From contig DCBE01000056.1 of the NCBI GenBank assembly GCA_002313325.1, positions 1-9,191 on the forward strand: DNA of 9,191 nucleotides. Reading direction: 5' to 3'. Below the pieces are notes generated by a model. It saw only the letters and a list, made by a program, of their open reading frames with translations, was not told where the DNA came from and did no database searches. The position numbers and the translations under genes were made by a program. The first letter of the stretch is position 1. Each line of letters begins with the position of its first letter. Positions 5,599 to 9,191 of this stretch are shown here, in pieces. Origin of the DNA: Flavobacteriaceae bacterium UBA1115 (GTDB lineage Bacteria > Bacteroidota > Bacteroidia > Flavobacteriales > Flavobacteriaceae).

Positions 5599-8331
5599 CT
5601 AGAACCAACTTCTTGAAAACAGCTTTGCTATTGATGCTGGGCGCAAGGACAATTGAAAACGAATATGTTTCGCATAGGCATAATTTGAAAATACTGCACC
5701 ATCCGAATTGTAAATTGGGAAATGTACCTCGAAAAAGTCTGGTACAAGATTAAAGGTTATACCTGTGCCCCAATGTGTTTCTGGTTTTTGATAGCTGTTC
5801 TTAATCCACCCAATTTCTGCATAGCTTTCAATCCATCGCCATATGGTAGTAGTTGATTGTGCGGTCATTAACCACTGGTTGGCGCTTATTAGCTTGCCTG
5901 TAGTTCGTAATGCCCCATCAGCCTTGATGTACTGCTGACTGAAAAAGCCCTCGGCTTCTGAACGCCCATATAAGTCGTATTGAAATAAATAATCGTTGAC
6001 TCGAGACACATTAAAATCATAATAGTTGTCGTTTGCGTTGTTGGATAGGAATGTTCCTGCAAAAACACGCATGGTCCACCTTCTGTTTGGTGCGTAGTAA
6101 GTTATGTATTCAGCATTAAGACTCAACTTTTTAAAGTTACTAGCCATTTGTGCTTCAATCTTGTAAGAGATATTGTCCAATGCCGTACCCTTACGGGATT
6201 CAAAACTGGCCAAGCTCACGCCATAGCTCCTGCGTTTATCTTCTTCTGGCAGGTCATCTAAACGAACTGATACGTGCCGGAATCGTAAAGAAGACCTTTG
6301 TTTATTTTGTATCCCTTTCGGGCGATAATAGAAAATCAAAGAAGGTGTGAATACGGTATAACGCAATTGAGGTGCGTAGTGATATGACGAGCCGAATAGA
6401 TTAATTCGGGTTAAATAATGACTGCTATTTTCCTTATAAAAATCTGCTATTACAAAGCCAAGTCCGCTAATTTGTTTTCGTTTGACGCCATACTGTGGGC
6501 TAAACTTAAAGCGAAATGTATTGGCTAATATACTACTGTTTGCTATGGAAATACCGCCTAAAAATCCGTCGTAATAATTATAGGCAATCTCAGGTCTGTA
6601 GAGCAATAGCGCGGTGCCGCTCTCTGCTATATCCTGCAAGAATCTCAATTTTAAATTGTTGCGAAACAGGCCATTACCAAGCTGGTAGGTGTTGTTGTTC
6701 AATTGGCGCTCTGGGATGTAGTGGTTTTTATTGATGGTCAGCGACGATATCTCAGCGTTTTTATAGTCTTGCTCGTAGGGCAAATCATTGCTTAAAATCC
6801 ATTCTGTTTGCTGGGTGCCGTTGGTCAGGATTTTTTTGATAGGAATCGCAATTTCTGATTGGGTGCTACTTATTTGGATACGCGAAATTTCCGAGTTCAA
6901 TTTTTTACCTTGAATCTTTAAGTCTACATTATTATCCAAATGGATGTAATGGTCAAAAAACCAATCTAGCGGTTTATCAATTTTTTGGGCAAGTTCCTTT
7001 TTTAAACTAGTATTTGATAGGGATCCTTTGGGAATGGCTTTTAGTGTATTAGAAAGTGTATCACCGCCAATATAATAATCCAAATAGATTAGCGCTAAAG
7101 CGGCACGGCTCGGATTTGCAATCCTTCTGTTGTACCGTGTTAGTTTATTTTTAGCAATAGTGAGTGCTTGCCCCCTGTTTTTATTTGTGGACACATTGGT
7201 AGACAGTTCCCAACTTCGATGATATGGCGCCTGTGCAAAGTGATAATTATTAATTATTGGCAAATCTCGCAATGCACCCGCCATTGGTAGGTTTGGATAT
7301 TGCTCTTGCACATATTTATTCCATAAAAAATTAGGTAAGCCATCCACAAGCCATTCCGATTGGTCTTCTGTCTGCCCGTATTTTTGGGATACATACCAAT
7401 GCAATAGGCTTTTGAGTAATTTTAACTCTATAATTTGCGCTTTGTCAAAAGCTTTCAAAAATGTAGGTATAGACTCTAACGTCAACAATGAATAAGACTT
7501 ATAGTCTTCTTCAAGAGCCCAAATAGTTTGCTTATCAATATCTTCAAAATTGCGACTTAAAAAAGTTTCAATATTATTTAGATGTGATGCGAACCCGATT
7601 GTTTCATCGGTAGGGACCATATCTGTTATTAATGTTGCACGGCCAAAAGGTATTTTTTGATATGTGTTATTCTTAGTCATAAGTAGGGGAGAAACCTCGT
7701 TTGTGTGTTGTGCTGGTAGGATTAAATCGTAATCTTGATTTGTTTCAAAGTGATAACGCAGCTTTGCTTCTGGGCTATTGGGTCTGCCAAAACCAAAATT
7801 AGTATCTGTAGACCAGCTGCCATCACTATTTATGTTTGCCAATACCAAATGCCAGTGGTATGAGAATAACTTATTTTTGGATATACCATACTTAAATTTA
7901 CTTGCATCTGGAAGTTTTACTGAATAAACTACCGTAAATTCAACGGATGTGTTTGGTGCAATAGCATCATTAAAGGTAATTTTAATAGCTTCTCGTTTTT
8001 GTGGCTGCCTTTCCCATTTGTGTTTTTGACCATTGGTGTGAATTTCTTTAATATCAGTGTAACCCTGATTTTTCTTGCTGGCACGTATTAGTTTATAATC
8101 AAATTCATTTGCTAAAAAATAGCCAAGCTGGCTACGCGCAGACGAATAAGCATGATTCCAATCTAAAAGAAAAATAGTATTAACACTCACATTACTATTG
8201 TTAGTCCAAGTTATGTTTTGGGTTATGGACAGCGGTGCAGCTTCATCATTCCATTTTACAGTAATGTCATAGGCGTTTTGGGTGTGTCCAAAAGTGTGCA
8301 AAAGCAAAAATAGGGCAAATAAGTAGCGCAA
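5599..8331 (-). CDS. Secreted M1-peptidase-like protein with degenerate zinc site and outer-membrane-barrel-like C-terminus
   Basis: This is a 910-aa exported protein. Residues 1 to about 18 form a signal peptide (Arg2, then a Leu/Phe-rich core). Residues ~20-250 are beta-rich, like the N-terminal domain of M1 aminopeptidases, and ~250-465 resemble the helical M1 catalytic domain. IDKPLDWFFDHYIHLD (451-466) matches the M1 phrase '(G/D)KxLxWFFxxxL'. The zinc signature HExxH-x18-E is altered: the aligned residues read K307-S-L-L-H311 with D330 exactly 19 residues after H311, so two of three ligands and the general base are changed. From about 555 on, alternating aromatic/polar strands ending in Phe910 resemble an outer-membrane beta-barrel. 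I infer a surface or periplasmic scaffold or binding protein rather than a peptidase. It starts at TTG (8331-8329), 3 bases after the LOG gene's stop and in the same frame; the next Met is residue 218, after the signal peptide. Confidence 0.8.
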   Translation of the reverse strand: MRYLFALFLLLHTFGHTQNAYDITVKWNDEAAPLSITQNITWTNNSNVSVNTIFLLDWNHAYSSARSQLGYFLANEFDYKLIRASKKNQGYTDIKEIHTNGQKHKWERQPQKREAIKITFNDAIAPNTSVEFTVVYSVKLPDASKFKYGISKNKLFSYHWHLVLANINSDGSWSTDTNFGFGRPNSPEAKLRYHFETNQDYDLILPAQHTNEVSPLLMTKNNTYQKIPFGRATLITDMVPTDETIGFASHLNNIETFLSRNFEDIDKQTIWALEEDYKSYSLLTLESIPTFLKAFDKAQIIELKLLKSLLHWYVSQKYGQTEDQSEWLVDGLPNFLWNKYVQEQYPNLPMAGALRDLPIINNYHFAQAPYHRSWELSTNVSTNKNRGQALTIAKNKLTRYNRRIANPSRAALALIYLDYYIGGDTLSNTLKAIPKGSLSNTSLKKELAQKIDKPLDWFFDHYIHLDNNVDLKIQGKKLNSEISRIQISSTQSEIAIPIKKILTNGTQQTEWILSNDLPYEQDYKNAEISSLTINKNHYIPERQLNNNTYQLGNGLFRNNLKLRFLQDIAESGTALLLYRPEIAYNYYDGFLGGISIANSSILANTFRFKFSPQYGVKRKQISGLGFVIADFYKENSSHYLTRINLFGSSYHYAPQLRYTVFTPSLIFYYRPKGIQNKQRSSLRFRHVSVRLDDLPEEDKRRSYGVSLASFESRKGTALDNISYKIEAQMASNFKKLSLNAEYITYYAPNRRWTMRVFAGTFLSNNANDNYYDFNVSRVNDYLFQYDLYGRSEAEGFFSQQYIKADGALRTTGKLISANQWLMTAQSTTTIWRWIESYAEIGWIKNSYQKPETHWGTGITFNLVPDFFEVHFPIYNSDGAVFSNYAYAKHIRFQLSLRPASIAKLFSRSWF

Positions 8332-8334
8332 TGT

Positions 8335-9009
8335 TTAGAAGTTTGGTGTGAATTTCCGTTTGGTGTGGAATTGGGATATGTATTTTACTGCTTCGTCAAC
8401 GTCGTCAACTACTTTAATTAAATCCAAATCCTCAGGACTTATGTTGTGATATTCGTCGAGCAATGTGTTTTTAATCCAATAGATGAGGCCAGACCAGAAA
8501 TCTGAGCCAAACAATACGATTGGGAATTTTTTAATTTTTTCTGTTTGAATAAGGGTTAGTGCCTCAAAAAGTTCGTCTAAGGTGCCAAAGCCTCCAGGCA
8601 TGACCACAAAAGCTTGTGCATATTTGATAAACATCACTTTACGCACAAAAAAATAGTCAAAATTAATCAGTTTATCTTTGTCAATGTAGTGGTTTATGTC
8701 TTGTTCAAACGGCAGTTCAATAACAAGTCCGACAGAAGTACCATCGCCCTGTTGTGCGCCTTTGTTGGCTGCTTCCATAAGCCCAGGTCCGCCACCTGTT
8801 ATGACACCAAAGCCTTGTTTGACTAATTTCTCTGCTATTTCGACGGTTTCTTTGTAGTATCCATCGCTAGGTTTTGTACGTGCCGACCCAAATATGGATA
8901 CACAGGGCTTTATCATCCCCATTTGTTCAAAACCCGATACGAATTCCCCCATGATTTTAAAGGTTAACCATGAGTTATTCGATTTCGTGTCTGTCCATGT
9001 ATTTGCCAT
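8335..9009 (-). CDS. LOG-family protein (TIGR00730-type Rossmann fold; putative nucleoside 5'-monophosphate phosphoribohydrolase)
   Basis: This 224-aa protein belongs to the 'lysine decarboxylase-like' LOG family. Characterised members cleave cytokinin riboside or other nucleoside monophosphates to a base and ribose 5-phosphate; they are not lysine decarboxylases. Both signatures are intact: GGGPGLMEA (72-80) and PGGFGTLDELFE (138-149), the latter holding the catalytic Glu region. The conserved Arg-Lys pair before the second motif is R123-K124. Length is normal and there is no signal peptide, so it is cytosolic. The ATG (9009-9007) lies 5 bases after the uvrA stop, and the secreted M1-like gene follows after 3 bases, making one probable operon. 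The physiological substrate in such bacteria is generally unknown, and the link to uvrA may only be shared transcription. Confidence 0.93.
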   Translation of the reverse strand: MANTWTDTKSNNSWLTFKIMGEFVSGFEQMGMIKPCVSIFGSARTKPSDGYYKETVEIAEKLVKQGFGVITGGGPGLMEAANKGAQQGDGTSVGLVIELPFEQDINHYIDKDKLINFDYFFVRKVMFIKYAQAFVVMPGGFGTLDELFEALTLIQTEKIKKFPIVLFGSDFWSGLIYWIKNTLLDEYHNISPEDLDLIKVVDDVDEAVKYISQFHTKRKFTPNF

Positions 9010-9014
9010 AATTT

Positions 9015-9191
9015 TTATGTTTTTAACTCCTGCCGTAAAAAACGAGCGGTGTGATTAGATTTGTTTTTAACGATTTCCTCAGGTGTTCCCGTGCAACAGA
9101 TGTTACCGCCTTTTGCGCCGCCTTCAGGACCTATGTCAATGATGTGATCCATCTGCTTGATTACATCCATGTTGTGTTCGATGATAATCAT
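9015..9191 (-). CDS. uvrA: Excinuclease ABC subunit A, C-terminal end (partial)
   Basis: Fifty-eight residues and a TAA stop (9017-9015) are visible; the rest lies beyond the window edge. The segment IIIEHNMDVIK is the H-loop region of the second ATPase domain. MDHIIDIGPEGGAKGGNI and TGTPEEIV are the characteristic UvrA ending, followed by the usual short 'TxRFLR' tail. UvrA is the damage-recognising ATPase of nucleotide excision repair and loads UvrB. The reading frame is intact up to the edge. It is the most upstream gene visible of the minus-strand cluster and is followed by the LOG gene after 5 bases. Confidence 0.96.
   Translation of the reverse strand: MIIIEHNMDVIKQMDHIIDIGPEGGAKGGNICCTGTPEEIVKNKSNHTARFLRQELKT

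Overview
The window looks like chromosomal DNA from a Bacteroidota bacterium, most likely in the Flavobacteriia. The evidence is moderate to low GC (judged by eye), no obvious Shine-Dalgarno sequences, an ~800-residue fused alpha/beta 2-oxoacid dehydrogenase E1, a small standalone HsdR-N nuclease divergent from holA, and a secreted M1-peptidase-like protein with an outer-membrane-barrel-like end. I see no insertion sequence, integrase, CRISPR array, tRNA or rRNA. Gene packing is dense and no gene-free stretch reaches 300 bases.

Left part (1-713, + strand): the 3' end of a small protein, possibly NTF2/SnoaL-like, is followed by two overlapping genes for tiny membrane proteins (57 and 63 aa, function unknown). 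This cluster converges on the next operon across a 118-base gap holding an A/T-rich hairpin.

Middle part (714-3150): a family 2 glycosyltransferase gene and a PD-(D/E)XK nuclease-like gene overlap by 4 bases on the - strand. They are divergent from holA (DNA polymerase III delta subunit), with only 29 bases between the opposing start codons. holA appears to start at TTG.

Right part (3147-9191, all - strand): transcription runs from the high coordinates downward: the end of uvrA (nucleotide excision repair), a LOG-family phosphoribohydrolase-like protein, a secreted degenerate M1 peptidase/barrel protein, then the fused E1 dehydrogenase. The gaps are 5, 3 and 43 bases, so the first three are very probably one operon and the E1 gene may join it. 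The E1 gene meets holA tail to tail, with the two stop codons overlapping in a TTAA.

Most of this is housekeeping. The points I find most worth checking are the M1-like protein, whose zinc-binding signature is lost while its spacing is kept; an apparent swap of the two side-chain metal ligands in the E1 thiamine diphosphate motif; and the intact solitary nuclease beside holA. I see no clear new defence or mobile system here.
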